A stretch of DNA of 64,000 nucleotides from Brucella pseudogrignonensis (lineage in GTDB: Bacteria; Pseudomonadota; Alphaproteobacteria; Rhizobiales; Rhizobiaceae), in contig NZ_NNRM01000039.1 of assembly GCF_002252525.1 (NCBI RefSeq), positions 124,001-188,000 of the forward strand, given 5' to 3'. Of this stretch, positions 1 to 7,070 are shown one piece after another. The position numbers were made by a program, and so were the translations under genes. Positions within the stretch are counted from its first letter, which is position 1, and the number at the start of each line of letters is the position of its first letter. The notes below the pieces were generated by a model, which was not told where the DNA came from, ran no database searches, and was given only the letters and a program-made list of their open reading frames with translations.

Positions 1-71
1 GAAGGTTCGGTCACTGTGCGCTTGCGAAGAAGCATGCCGCATCGACACGAAATTCAAAGGAGGAGCCGGAA

Positions 72-575
72 ATGGCCAAAGCAAAGCAACGCAATCTTGA
101 CGATCTGTTTTACGACACTTTGAAAGATATCTACTATGCCGAACGCAAAATTCTCAAGGCGCTTCCCAAAATGGCGCGCGCGGCCAACGATGAAAAGCTG
201 AAAGCTGCGTTTGAAACCCACCGCGATCAGACCGAAACCCATGTCGAGCGCCTGCAGCAATGTTTCGAATTGCTTGGAAAACGCGCGCAAGGCAAAACCT
301 GCGACGCCATCGAGGGGATCCTTGCCGAAGGCGAAGAGATCATGGAGGAATTTTCCGACAGCGTTGCGCTTGACGCAGGCCTGATCTCTGCCGCCCAGGC
401 AGTCGAGCATTATGAGATCACCCGTTACGGCACACTCAAGCGCTGGGCAGAAACTCTCGGCCACAAGGATATCGCCAAGCTTCTTGATGCAACACTGCAG
501 GAAGAAGGTCAGACGGACAAGGATCTGACATCACTGGCAGAAACCTCGGCGAACGCTACGGCGCAGGCCGCCTGA
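72..575 (+). CDS. Ferritin-like DUF892 (YciE/YciF) stress protein
   Basis: The 167-residue product matches the DUF892/YciE-YciF family, four-helix ferritin-like cytoplasmic proteins induced by osmotic, oxidative or desiccation stress. The N-terminal signature LDDLFYDTLKDIYYAE is present, followed by helices with acidic and His residues (ETHRDQTETHVERL, AVEHYEITRYGTL, LLDATLQEE) in the places where these proteins carry metal-binding Glu/His. Length is typical for the family. The start is supported by an AGGAGG Shine-Dalgarno at about 58-63. A GTT at positions 5-7 could be the -10 of an EcfG promoter whose -35 lies outside the window; this cannot be checked. The biochemical role of the family is unsettled, so no reaction is assigned. 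Confidence 0.92.
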   Translation: MAKAKQRNLDDLFYDTLKDIYYAERKILKALPKMARAANDEKLKAAFETHRDQTETHVERLQQCFELLGKRAQGKTCDAIEGILAEGEEIMEEFSDSVALDAGLISAAQAVEHYEITRYGTLKRWAETLGHKDIAKLLDATLQEEGQTDKDLTSLAETSANATAQAA

Positions 576-633
576 CAGGGACCGGGCTAGAGACCGGGCA
601 TGTCGCATTGTTTGGTGGTCAGGAACACCGTGC

Positions 634-654
634 GGGACCGCGATTTGCGGTCCC
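634..654 (+). terminator. Stem-loop after the DUF892 gene
   Basis: An 8-bp perfect stem (GGGACCGC / GCGGTCCC) with the five-base loop GATTT lies between the first two genes. It has no U-tract, so it may be a processing or attenuating hairpin rather than an intrinsic terminator. Confidence 0.35.
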
Positions 655-675
655 ATAGTTGCAAAGGGAGGCAAA

Positions 676-1290
676 ATGGCTTGTGTGAGCGGACTTTTCG
701 ACAGCTTTGACGAGGCCTATGACGCGATGACCGCACTGCGGCAAGGCGGTATAGGTGCCGAGCATTTAAGCCTGATCACCAACAACATGGTATTGCAGGC
801 GAACCGGGAAGCGAAGCTATCCACCACCCGGACATCGGACGCGTCTCAAAGCGATGCTGCAGCGCCAGTGTCGCCACCTCCGGACAGCCATGCCTTTGAA
901 GCCCTGGGCATTATGACCTTGCCCGGTATTGGTGAAGTGGCCGCTATCGGCTGGGTGACAGCCGCGCTGGTAGGGGTGGCCGGTTCAACCCAAAATGCAA
1001 TGCAGCCCGCAAGCCTCGTCAACACACTGCAACAAAATGACGTTTCTGAGCGAATGGCTGAAACCTATAGCGAAGCTCTGCGTCGCGGAAGCACGCTGCT
1101 GCTCATTCGCTGTGCAAAGGCGGAGATCGCCCAGGTCGAAGCGCTGCTCGATGAATGGGGCAGTGTCAAAATCGACGAGCGCCGCGATGCCTATGTGGCG
1201 GAGGGCTGGATCACCTTTGATCGCACCATGCCAGCCTTGACCTTCGAAGAGATCGAACGGGATCGCCGCACAAGAGGGCTCGTGCGATGA
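676..1290 (+). CDS. Glycine-rich general stress protein, YflT/DUF1269-like
   Basis: The 204-residue protein starts CVSGLFDSFDEAYDAM and ends with a pattern (RRDAYVAEGWITFD, then FEEIERDR) that is also found in the protein at 9907-10485 (RRKLYTEEGWQRFD, EEVERERSR), so the two are paralogues. The N-terminal approx. 45 residues resemble the YflT-type domain of general stress proteins; the centre (residues 75-105) is hydrophobic and Gly-rich (GIMTLPGIGEVAAIGW) and may associate with membranes. Compared with its paralogue it carries a low-complexity Ser/Pro stretch in place of the long glycine zipper. RBS is AAAGGGAGG just upstream. The stop overlaps the next start by ATGA, which implies translational coupling. 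Function unknown. Confidence 0.85.
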   Translation: MACVSGLFDSFDEAYDAMTALRQGGIGAEHLSLITNNMVLQANREAKLSTTRTSDASQSDAAAPVSPPPDSHAFEALGIMTLPGIGEVAAIGWVTAALVGVAGSTQNAMQPASLVNTLQQNDVSERMAETYSEALRRGSTLLLIRCAKAEIAQVEALLDEWGSVKIDERRDAYVAEGWITFDRTMPALTFEEIERDRRTRGLVR

Positions 1291-1502
1291 AAAAGATTGA
1301 TCCGGACAAAGCCCGTCAGGGTCCCAAAGGCAGGCCCGTGCTCCTTGTCCTTCTGACAAGCCTGATCCTCGCCCTGCTTGTCTGGGGTGCAGTCGAATTC
1401 TACGGGCAGATGCACCCGGGACGCGGTTTCATGGATGATGACGCAACGCCGCCAGCCTCCACACCGTCGCAAACGCCGCCTTCTGCAAGCGGTCGTCAAT
1501 AA
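1287..1502 (+). CDS. Small single-TM protein coupled to the stress protein
   Basis: A 71-residue protein with a basic N-terminus (KKIDPDKARQGPKGRP), one transmembrane segment (about residues 18-38, VLLVLLTSLILALLVWGAV) and a Pro/Ser/Thr-rich tail expected on the periplasmic side. Its ATG overlaps the TGA of the preceding stress gene (ATGA), so both are probably translated from one transcript. I do not recognise a named family; function is unknown. Confidence 0.7.
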   Translation: MKKIDPDKARQGPKGRPVLLVLLTSLILALLVWGAVEFYGQMHPGRGFMDDDATPPASTPSQTPPSASGRQ

Positions 1503-1900
1503 GAGGTTTGATCAGCGATGTCTGTCTTTGTCAGGACGCAGCTTCTGCTTGCGTCCCATGATATCCAGGCTTCACGTGCATCATAACACCGCTTCTTGCC
1601 TCAGCCTTGCCGGCTTTTCCGATCCATTCTCGCGATAGGCGCACCGCGGTCTTCCGACCATCCCGACAAGATGACGGACTTGAAGGCAAAGGGCACCGCG
1701 TGCTGATCGCAGGCAACAGGCAAAGGAAACTGATCGTTCGTCCGTCACCCATTGTCGGCAAGCGCATACGAACTCTTCAACAATGTCTTGGCTGTTGCCA
1801 ACGGGCTTTCCCGTCGCTCAGCCCTCGTATAGCGCCGATCATCTGCAGCGGCAAAAGCCGCGCGCGCGTTAATCGTGAACTATATTACAGTGGCATTTGC
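1503..1900. other. Intergenic stretch without a supportable gene
   Basis: About 400 bases with short open frames on both strands but no ribosome binding site or family resemblance. The right end leads into the EcfG-type promoter at 1901-1925. Confidence 0.5.
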
Positions 1901-1925
1901 GGAACATCCCCTTCCCCGCACGGTT
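1901..1925 (+). promoter_or_regulatory. EcfG-type promoter, exact consensus
   Basis: GGAAC at 1901-1905 and GTT at 1923-1925 separated by exactly 17 bases, matching the alphaproteobacterial general-stress sigma consensus GGAAC-N16/17-GTT. It precedes the small hydrophilic protein at 1985 and perhaps the sigma gene at 2228. Confidence 0.75.
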
Positions 1926-1984
1926 AGACTCCCATCACCCACGATAAATTCCAGCCACCAAGAATAAATGGGGAGGAAATCACG

Positions 1985-2170
1985 ATGGAACAAAATCATA
2001 ACCCGGGCAGTAGCCACCAACAACATGTCAAGGCTGGCCAGCAGAGTCTCAAAAACACCGGCAAACACGCCAGCAAAAGCGACGATAACAAACAGAATGT
2101 GTCATCGTCACCTGGCGGCAGCCATGAACTGCATGTCAAGGCCGGTCAACAAAGCCATAAAAATTCATAG
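1985..2170 (+). CDS. Small hydrophilic repeat protein (HVKAGQQS repeats)
   Basis: This 61-residue, very hydrophilic protein contains two copies of an HxxHVKAGQQSxKN-type unit (residues about 11-24 and 46-59), separated by a Lys/Ser/Asn linker. It has no signal or membrane segment. The composition (Gln, His, Lys, Ser, Gly; almost no hydrophobic residues) is that of a disordered, hydrophilin-like stress protein, reminiscent of KGG-repeat stress proteins but with a different core. It has a strong RBS (GGGGAGGAAA) and sits 60 bases behind an exact EcfG-type promoter. I infer a desiccation/osmotic role; no direct evidence. Confidence 0.72.
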   Translation: MEQNHNPGSSHQQHVKAGQQSLKNTGKHASKSDDNKQNVSSSPGGSHELHVKAGQQSHKNS

Positions 2171-2178
2171 TGTTAAAA

Positions 2179-2196
2179 GGGCAGCGTCCGCTGCCC
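2179..2196 (+). terminator. Stem-loop between repeat protein and sigma gene
   Basis: Perfect 7-bp stem GGGCAGC / GCTGCCC with loop GTCC, eight bases after the stop of the repeat protein. There is no poly-U run, so partial read-through into the sigma gene at 2228 is plausible. Confidence 0.35.
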
Positions 2197-2227
2197 GAAC
2201 CGGGCCTTACCCGGAAAGGCTGGACCA

Positions 2228-2740
2228 ATGTTATCCAGATCGCCTAATCATAATGCGTCCGACCCCGTGCTTGAACCAGATCAACTGGTCGCCATGATTC
2301 CTGCTTTGCGGGCCTTCGCGCGTAAATTCTACCGTGAAAGAGAGGACGTCGAGGATCTCGTTCAGGAAACACTCGTCAAAGCAATCGCCAATCGCAGCAA
2401 ATACGTCCCTTACGCGCCGCTGAAATCGTGGTTGTTTACCATCATGCGCAACACATTCTGCACGCGCATTCGGATTCAAACCCGCGAAGCGCCCGGACTT
2501 AATGACTGCATTTCGCAGGATATGGTGGTCAAACCGTCCCAGCAATACGCACTCGAAGCGCATGAGGTACAACTTGCCCTCGAGACATTGTCAGACAAGT
2601 ATCAGCAGGTTCTCGCTCTGGTGGTTTTTGAAGGCAAGTCCTATCAACGCACCGCTGAGCTCTGTGACTGCTCTGTCGGCACCGTCAAGAGCCGACTGCA
2701 TCGCGCTCGCCACCAGTTACACATGATCGTGGACGGGTGA
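2228..2740 (+). CDS. ECF sigma factor, EcfG-like (ECF15 type)
   Basis: A 170-residue ECF sigma factor. Region 2 is clear (residues 20-80: DVEDLVQETLVKAI, then APLKSWLFTIMRNTFCTRIR), and region 4 forms a helix-turn-helix (LSDKYQQVLALVVFEGKSYQRTAE, CSVGTVKSRLHRARHQL). The DLVQETL and LKSWLFTIMRN patterns are those of the EcfG/RpoE2 general-stress sigma group, which recognises GGAAC/GTT promoters. No nepR-like anti-sigma gene or phyR gene is visible next to it, unlike the canonical EcfG locus, so this is likely an accessory paralogue. The gene could be transcribed from the EcfG promoter at 1901, i.e. with positive feedback. A second paralogue is at 5679-6164. Confidence 0.9.
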   Translation: MLSRSPNHNASDPVLEPDQLVAMIPALRAFARKFYREREDVEDLVQETLVKAIANRSKYVPYAPLKSWLFTIMRNTFCTRIRIQTREAPGLNDCISQDMVVKPSQQYALEAHEVQLALETLSDKYQQVLALVVFEGKSYQRTAELCDCSVGTVKSRLHRARHQLHMIVDG

Positions 2741-2818
2741 TCGTTGAAATGACTGCGGCGCGGAAAACTTCTCGCGCGTGGCTTGCAAATTGCAATCAAC
2801 CATGGCCAACTCTCTGTA

Positions 2819-3211
2819 ATGGTTCAATCAAAGCGTTGCTCCCCGCATCTTTATCGCGGCAAGAAATTACTGATCTTCGAGGAAAGTTTCCTGCTGAGCG
2901 AGGAAGCAAAGACGAAGCTTATGGCGCTCGGCGCCTCCATTCTGGGACCCGTCGATAGCGCGAAAGGCATCCTCGCTTATCTGGCGAGCGAAACCGTCGA
3001 CGCGGTCATACTGGACGTAAGAATCGAACCGGAAATTGTCCTGCCGGTTATTTCAGCGCTGGAAACTCATCATATTCCCTTCATATTCGCGTTATCGATC
3101 CATCCAGGGCTTAATGGGCAGCGCTTTGCCGGCTTTGTGTTAAGCGCCGCTGACGACGATCTTGCAACCATCGCCACCGCATTGTTCGGACAACCTTCCC
3201 TGATGCACTGA
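2819..3211 (+). CDS. Degenerate single-domain response regulator
   Basis: The 130-residue product (start taken at ATG 2819, a site 36 bases upstream is also in frame) has a single receiver-like fold: beta1 KKLLIFEES, helix, GPVDSA, the phospho-acceptor-like Asp in AVILDVRI, and beta4 IPFIFALS. It resembles the alphaproteobacterial single-domain FATGUY-type regulators that feed the general stress response, but the motif here reads FALSI: the conserved Thr/Ser is Leu, and the conserved C-terminal Lys-Pro cannot be found. It is therefore probably a non-canonical or non-phosphorylated receiver. It lies 78 bases behind the EcfG-like sigma gene, which suggests a role in the same circuit; this is inference. 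Confidence 0.7.
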   Translation: MVQSKRCSPHLYRGKKLLIFEESFLLSEEAKTKLMALGASILGPVDSAKGILAYLASETVDAVILDVRIEPEIVLPVISALETHHIPFIFALSIHPGLNGQRFAGFVLSAADDDLATIATALFGQPSLMH

Positions 3212-3335
3212 CCGCGGTCGTAGCAAGAAATGCAGCCAGCCATTGCTGCAAAGCCTTCATCAACTTGCAGCTTGCCTTGCGACATTGTCTTAACGCCGCC
3301 CAAACGACTCTTCGACTTTGGCGCAGGCACGTGTT

Positions 3336-3351
3336 TGTCTGCTATCGTACA
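3336..3351. promoter_or_regulatory. Candidate Crp/Fnr-type operator A
   Basis: TGTCTGCTATCGTACA; its reverse complement TGTACGATAGCAGACA matches operators at 5302-5317 and 6231-6246 in a 16-bp imperfect palindrome with TGT/ACA ends, the geometry of Crp/Fnr sites. It lies about 100 bases before the Crp/Fnr gene at 3453. Confidence 0.5.
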
Positions 3352-3452
3352 GAAAAACCACGCCGGATCAGGGTGTTATAGATTGTTCCTCGTCGAATAG
3401 AATCGAGGGGGCGATGTGGTGCGGAGCGCGTTCCAGGCCCAAAGTAGGATAC

Positions 3453-4163
3453 ATGGACGGCGTCAGACAATTGCAGAACCGAATACTCAACAGCCTGCCC
3501 CCCGATATATTTTGCGAAATCATTCCATCTCTTGAGCCCGTCACCCTGGAGCGCGGCCAGGTGATCGTCACCGCGGATCAACCGATCGATTACCTCTATT
3601 TCCTTTGCAGAGGTATCGGTTCCGTCATTACAGTTTCTTCAAGCGGTCAACTTGCTGAAGCCGGCATGGTCGGGCGCGAAGGATTTGGCCCAACTTCGCT
3701 TGCCGTTGGCGCCCAGAAAAGCATCCACCAGATTGTGATGCAGGTCGGCGGCTACGGCCACCGGATGACGGCGCGCGCCGCACGCCGCCATATTGAGCGC
3801 CACAGCCTGTTCGCCAATCTGCTCGCCCGTTACCTTCACAGCTTTTCCTCGCAGGTCTCCTACACGGTCTGGGCCAATGTCAATTTAACCATTCATGAGC
3901 GGTTGGCGCGCTGGCTGCTGATGACCCATGACAGGACCGATGGCGACGAAATCATCCTCACGCATGACTTTATCGCGCTTATGCTTGGTGTCAGGCGCCC
4001 AAGCATCACCACCAGCCTGCATATGCTGGAGGGAAAGAAACTGGTGCGCTCTGAACGGGGACGAATTACCATTCGCGACAGAAAGGGATTGGAGGAATTT
4101 GCAGGCGAAGCCTATGGCAAGCCTGAGGAGGAATATAATGAACTCTTCGGCACAAAGCTTTGA
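3453..4163 (+). CDS. Crp/Fnr family transcriptional regulator 1
   Basis: From ATG 3453 (preceded by AAGTAGGA) the product is 236 residues, normal for the family; an open frame continues 45 codons upstream but without homology. Residues 1-130 form the cyclic-nucleotide-binding-like beta-roll (LERGQVIVTADQPIDYLYFLCRGIGSV), and a C-terminal helix-turn-helix is clear (LTHDFIALMLGVRRPSITTSLHMLEGKKLV). It lacks the N-terminal cysteines of an Fnr [4Fe-4S] cluster. It is closely related to the regulator at 4460-5200 (same DRKGLEEFAG/DRKALEAYAG tail), so these are paralogues. A possible autoregulatory operator lies at 3336-3351. The effector is unknown. Confidence 0.88.
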   Translation: MDGVRQLQNRILNSLPPDIFCEIIPSLEPVTLERGQVIVTADQPIDYLYFLCRGIGSVITVSSSGQLAEAGMVGREGFGPTSLAVGAQKSIHQIVMQVGGYGHRMTARAARRHIERHSLFANLLARYLHSFSSQVSYTVWANVNLTIHERLARWLLMTHDRTDGDEIILTHDFIALMLGVRRPSITTSLHMLEGKKLVRSERGRITIRDRKGLEEFAGEAYGKPEEEYNELFGTKL

Positions 4164-4459
4164 GCGAGGAAAAACCTCTACCGCCTCGCCACATATGCGC
4201 AAATACCGTGCAAAGCCTTGATCACGGCCCGCCTGCGCGAAGCGCGCATTTCCTCTCTATAACAGGCACCTTGCTCGCCGGGGCTCCGCCAAACCTACAG
4301 CGTTGCTTGAAGAACGCGGTTTGTCTTCGCCCCGCGCCAGCCGGTCGGCTTCTTCACAACCGATCGAACTGCACCTCCCTCGATGCGCTTTGCGCCAAGA
4401 GCAGGATCGACCAACGTCTCATGAGCCGCCAGCCTGTTTGACTGCGTGCTCGACCCGCT

Positions 4460-5200
4460 TCACGCTGGCTGGACGCTTGCTTCTGAGCGCAGATCCTGCA
4501 TCAGACGACGATATTCCTGTTCTGCCCAGCCATAGGCACCACCGGCATAGGCCTCAAGCGCTTTGCGGTCTCGGATCACAATATTGTTTCGCAACGAGCG
4601 AATAAGCCCCAGTCCCTCCAGCACGTGAAGTGACGTCGTGACACTGGGTCGCCGCACAGCAAGCATGATGGAGAGAAACTCGTGCGTCAGCGCAATTTCT
4701 GAGCCTGAAATGCGGTCATCACACATCAAAAGCCAGCGCGCCAGACGCTGATTGATCTCGTGAATGGCGTTCGTCACCGCAGTTGAAGCCAGCTGCACCG
4801 AAAAGGCTTCGATCGCGCGGATCATCACCTTGGCAAAGCTGCGGCTCGTCTCCATCTGCTCTCGGAACCTGCGATAGGCCACCGCATAGCCCTGTCCCGC
4901 CACCTGCATGGTGACATCATAGGAACTGGTCTCGACACCTGCGACGGCGGATGTTGGCACATATCCATCCAGTCCAAACAGCCCAGCTTCTGCGCGGTGA
5001 CCCTCCTTCGTGGTCACGATCACCGAACCAATGCCCGCGGTTAGAAAATAGACGGTTTCGATTTCCTGGCCGGCTTGCGCCAGTATACGCCCGCGGGGAA
5101 GTTCGAGATAGCGCGCATGCCCGGCAATCGCATCGTAATCGGCTTGAGGAAGCAGAGACAGCAGCCGATTTTCCATATTTTGCAGCTCGGGAAATGTCAT
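4460..5200 (-). CDS. Crp/Fnr family transcriptional regulator 2
   Basis: The 246-residue product has a cNMP-binding-like beta-roll (LPRGRILAQAGQEIETVYFLTAGIGSV) and a C-terminal winged HTH (LTHEFLSIMLAVRRPSVTTSLHVLEGLGLI). The start at 5200 is chosen because an exact EcfG-type promoter lies at 5236-5260; a start further upstream at 5266 would lie above that promoter. It runs antiparallel to its paralogue at 3453-4163 across a 300-base gap in which I see no gene. A palindromic candidate operator at 5302-5317 is centred about 80 bases above the predicted transcription start, a plausible activator position. Likely role: second-tier regulator of the stress regulon; effector unknown. Confidence 0.9.
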   Translation of the reverse strand: MTFPELQNMENRLLSLLPQADYDAIAGHARYLELPRGRILAQAGQEIETVYFLTAGIGSVIVTTKEGHRAEAGLFGLDGYVPTSAVAGVETSSYDVTMQVAGQGYAVAYRRFREQMETSRSFAKVMIRAIEAFSVQLASTAVTNAIHEINQRLARWLLMCDDRISGSEIALTHEFLSIMLAVRRPSVTTSLHVLEGLGLIRSLRNNIVIRDRKALEAYAGGAYGWAEQEYRRLMQDLRSEASVQPA

Positions 5201-5235
5201 TTCTACTTTGCCTTGTCTTGCCGCCCTTAAAGCAA

Positions 5236-5260
5236 AACAAAGGCCTCCGGCTTTTGTTCC
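5236..5260 (-). promoter_or_regulatory. EcfG-type promoter, exact consensus
   Basis: On the minus strand GGAAC (5256-5260) and GTT (5236-5238) are separated by 17 bases, in front of the Crp/Fnr gene that starts at 5200. Confidence 0.75.
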
Positions 5261-5301
5261 ACCCACAGCCGATCATCACTGGCATACATCAACGCCGCTT
5301 T

Positions 5302-5317
5302 CGTACGCTAGCGGACA
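5302..5317. promoter_or_regulatory. Candidate Crp/Fnr-type operator B
   Basis: CGTACGCTAGCGGACA, a near-perfect dyad around CTAG. It lies between the Crp/Fnr gene at 4460-5200 and the small gene at 5395-5670, so it could control either or both. Confidence 0.55.
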
Positions 5318-5356
5318 AAAAAGGACCGCATCTCGATATAGGCTATGCTGAACGAA

Positions 5357-5374
5357 GATCACCGATCGGTGATC
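5357..5374. promoter_or_regulatory. Perfect 18-bp palindrome
   Basis: GATCACCGATCGGTGATC reads the same on both strands and sits 20 bases before the GTG start of the gene at 5395. It could be an operator for a dimeric repressor, or a hairpin in the leader. Confidence 0.45.
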
Positions 5375-5394
5375 ATCACATCGAGGAGATTGCC

Positions 5395-5670
5395 GTGCCC
5401 CTGTTTAACGAAGCGAGCAGAATTTACGCGCCAGATGAGATCGACTTTCTAAGAAACTGCGTCGCTCTTGCTTCCCTGAAACTCTCCAGCACGCAACTCG
5501 ACGAAACCGTTCTGGCGGAGCGTATCTTACGGCTCTATGAAAGTGGTCTGCGTGATGCCTCGACAATCTGTGATCTGGCAGTTCGTTTGATCAATCCAGC
5601 AAACGAAAGCGCAGACATCTTCGCCGCAAATGGCAATGCTCCGCATGAAATCGACCTGCTTCCCGAATAA
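5395..5670 (+). CDS. Small conserved-looking protein, unknown function
   Basis: Read from GTG 5395 (preceded by GAGGAG), the product has 91 residues, is soluble and largely helical, with the central sequence DETVLAERILRLYESGLRDASTICDLAVRLINP. Similar small helical proteins are common in rhizobial stress and signalling loci, but I cannot name a family. The open frame extends far upstream, but that part overlaps the divergent Crp/Fnr gene and is not supported. It faces the second sigma gene tail-to-tail with an 8-base gap. A perfect 18-bp palindrome lies immediately upstream. Confidence 0.6.
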   Translation: MPLFNEASRIYAPDEIDFLRNCVALASLKLSSTQLDETVLAERILRLYESGLRDASTICDLAVRLINPANESADIFAANGNAPHEIDLLPE

Positions 5671-5678
5671 GCAATCTG

Positions 5679-6164
5679 TTAAGACGCTGTGTTCAGATCG
5701 GATTCCAGCTGCATGCGGGCCCGACACAGACGGCTTTTTATCGTGCCAATTGTGCAACCGCTCTCTGTCGCCGCATGTTCATAACTCAAGCCATTGAAGA
5801 CTACCAAATCAATGACATTGCGATGCCTTGCTGAGAGCTTGCTGTAAGCGCGGCCCACGTCCTGCAGTTCGATCGCCATTTCCTGCGGAGCGCTGATCGT
5901 TGGGCCCGTTTCATCCAGCAAAGGTGTTTCGCGACGCGCGCGTTTAATCCGGCTGCAAAAGCTGTTCTTCATGATGGTGAACAACCACGATTTGAGCGAG
6001 CCATAAGGCTGGTATTTATCCCGGTTTTTCAGGGCTTTGACCAAGGTCTCCTGAACGAGATCCTCTGCATCGGCGGATTGGCGACATAACGATCGCGCAA
6101 ACTGGGTCAAAGCGGGCAGAAGTTGCATCAACGCATCTTCGAAATCTGGCTGTGATAACATCAT
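5679..6164 (-). CDS. ECF sigma factor, EcfG-like paralogue 2
   Basis: A 161-residue ECF sigma factor close to the one at 2228-2740: region 2 contains DAEDLVQETLVKAL and GSLKSWLFTIMKNSFCSRIK, region 4 contains LSARHRNVIDLVVFNGLSYEHAA and CTIGTIKSRLCRARMQL. Tandem ATGs at 6164 and 6161 follow the RBS AGGGAGAGAG. The signature residues place it with the EcfG/ECF15 general-stress sigmas. No anti-sigma (NepR) gene adjoins it. A Crp/Fnr-type palindrome at 6231-6246 is about 70 bases upstream, so one of the two neighbouring Crp/Fnr proteins may control it. Two EcfG paralogues within 4 kb, each flanked by a Crp/Fnr gene, look like a duplicated module. Confidence 0.9.
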   Translation of the reverse strand: MMLSQPDFEDALMQLLPALTQFARSLCRQSADAEDLVQETLVKALKNRDKYQPYGSLKSWLFTIMKNSFCSRIKRARRETPLLDETGPTISAPQEMAIELQDVGRAYSKLSARHRNVIDLVVFNGLSYEHAATESGCTIGTIKSRLCRARMQLESDLNTAS

Positions 6165-6230
6165 CTCTCTCCCTGCCCCGCCTGGGATTTAAGGCGTGAA
6201 CCGCGCTTTGGTTCCGGGAGAGCAACCCAC

Positions 6231-6246
6231 CGTACGATAGCGTACA
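6231..6246. promoter_or_regulatory. Candidate Crp/Fnr-type operator C
   Basis: CGTACGATAGCGTACA, third copy of the palindrome found at 3336 and 5302. It lies between the sigma gene (5679-6164, minus) and the isochorismatase-like gene (6435, plus). Confidence 0.55.
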
Positions 6247-6434
6247 CGAATGATCGTTATCGCGTTTCAGCGAGAGCTGCTGCGGTTCAAAACCTTTAAC
6301 GGCGGCTACGCTCTAAAAGGCGGGAACGAAAATGGATTGGCGGAGTTTGGTGGGTGAACCAGCGGCCCGGTGAGCGCAGGAACCCTCCATCATTCCAACT
6401 GGTCGCCTGATTGTTGAGAAAGCGTGAGATCAAG

Positions 6435-7043
6435 ATGCTGCCTGAAACCGGGATTACCAAAGGAACCCTCCGTGCTGGAAGCATGCATCTTTGCATCGAT
6501 ATGCAGAAATTGTTTGGGCCCGGCGCGCCCTGGCATGTGCCGTGGGCGGAGGCGGTTCTCCCCAATATTAGCAGAGCTTGCGAGATTTTTGGCGAGCGAA
6601 CAATCTTCACACGGTTTATTCCACCCCAGTCTCCAGACGACGCCATCGGCGCCTGGAAACGCTATTATTATAAATGGCAGAACGTGACGCTTGAACGCCT
6701 TGATCGTGATCTGCTCAATCTTGTTGACCCCTTGCAACGTTTCGTCCCGCCGGCAACGATTCTGGACAAGGCTGTCTACTCACCCTGGACGCAAGGCCTG
6801 CTGCAGAAACTCCTGTATAAAAAACGTGTCCACACTTTGATTGTCACCGGAGCCGAAACCGATCTCTGCGTGCTCGCAACCCTTCTTGGCGCGGTGGATC
6901 GCGGCTATCGCGTCATTCTGGTGACCGATGCCGTCTGCAGCACATCCGATGCAAGCCATGATGCAATCCTCGCGCTTTGTCACCAGAGACTGGCAGAACA
7001 ACTGGAACTGACGACAACACAACAACTGATTGATGCGTGGTGA
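6435..7043 (+). CDS. Isochorismatase-family cysteine hydrolase
   Basis: The 202-residue product (ATG 6435; an in-frame TTG lies 24 bases upstream) shows the isochorismatase-like alpha/beta hydrolase fold with its catalytic triad: Asp in LCIDMQ (near residue 22), Lys in ATILDKAVYSPW, and Cys in GAETDLCVLATL, followed by the conserved RVILVTDAVCST strand. Such enzymes hydrolyse amides or vinyl ethers (nicotinamide, N-carbamoyl compounds, isochorismate); the substrate cannot be deduced. It is followed 27 bases later by a DUF982 gene, probably in one operon. A Crp/Fnr-type palindrome lies about 190 bases upstream. Confidence 0.88.
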   Translation: MLPETGITKGTLRAGSMHLCIDMQKLFGPGAPWHVPWAEAVLPNISRACEIFGERTIFTRFIPPQSPDDAIGAWKRYYYKWQNVTLERLDRDLLNLVDPLQRFVPPATILDKAVYSPWTQGLLQKLLYKKRVHTLIVTGAETDLCVLATLLGAVDRGYRVILVTDAVCSTSDASHDAILALCHQRLAEQLELTTTQQLIDAW

Positions 7044-7070
7044 ACGCGCGTTTGAGAGAGGATAAAAAAC

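Noticed and set aside
622-646. GGAAC at 622 as an EcfG promoter for the gene at 676
   Set aside because: At 17 bases spacing the -10 reads TTT instead of GTT, and it overlaps a hairpin; not counted.
4951-5394. N-terminal extension of the small gene at 5395
   Set aside because: It lies antisense over the Crp/Fnr gene and its promoter; GTG 5395 has a proper RBS.
6379-6404. GGAAC at 6379 as an EcfG promoter for the isochorismatase-like gene
   Set aside because: Spacing 18 with GTC at -10; too far from consensus.
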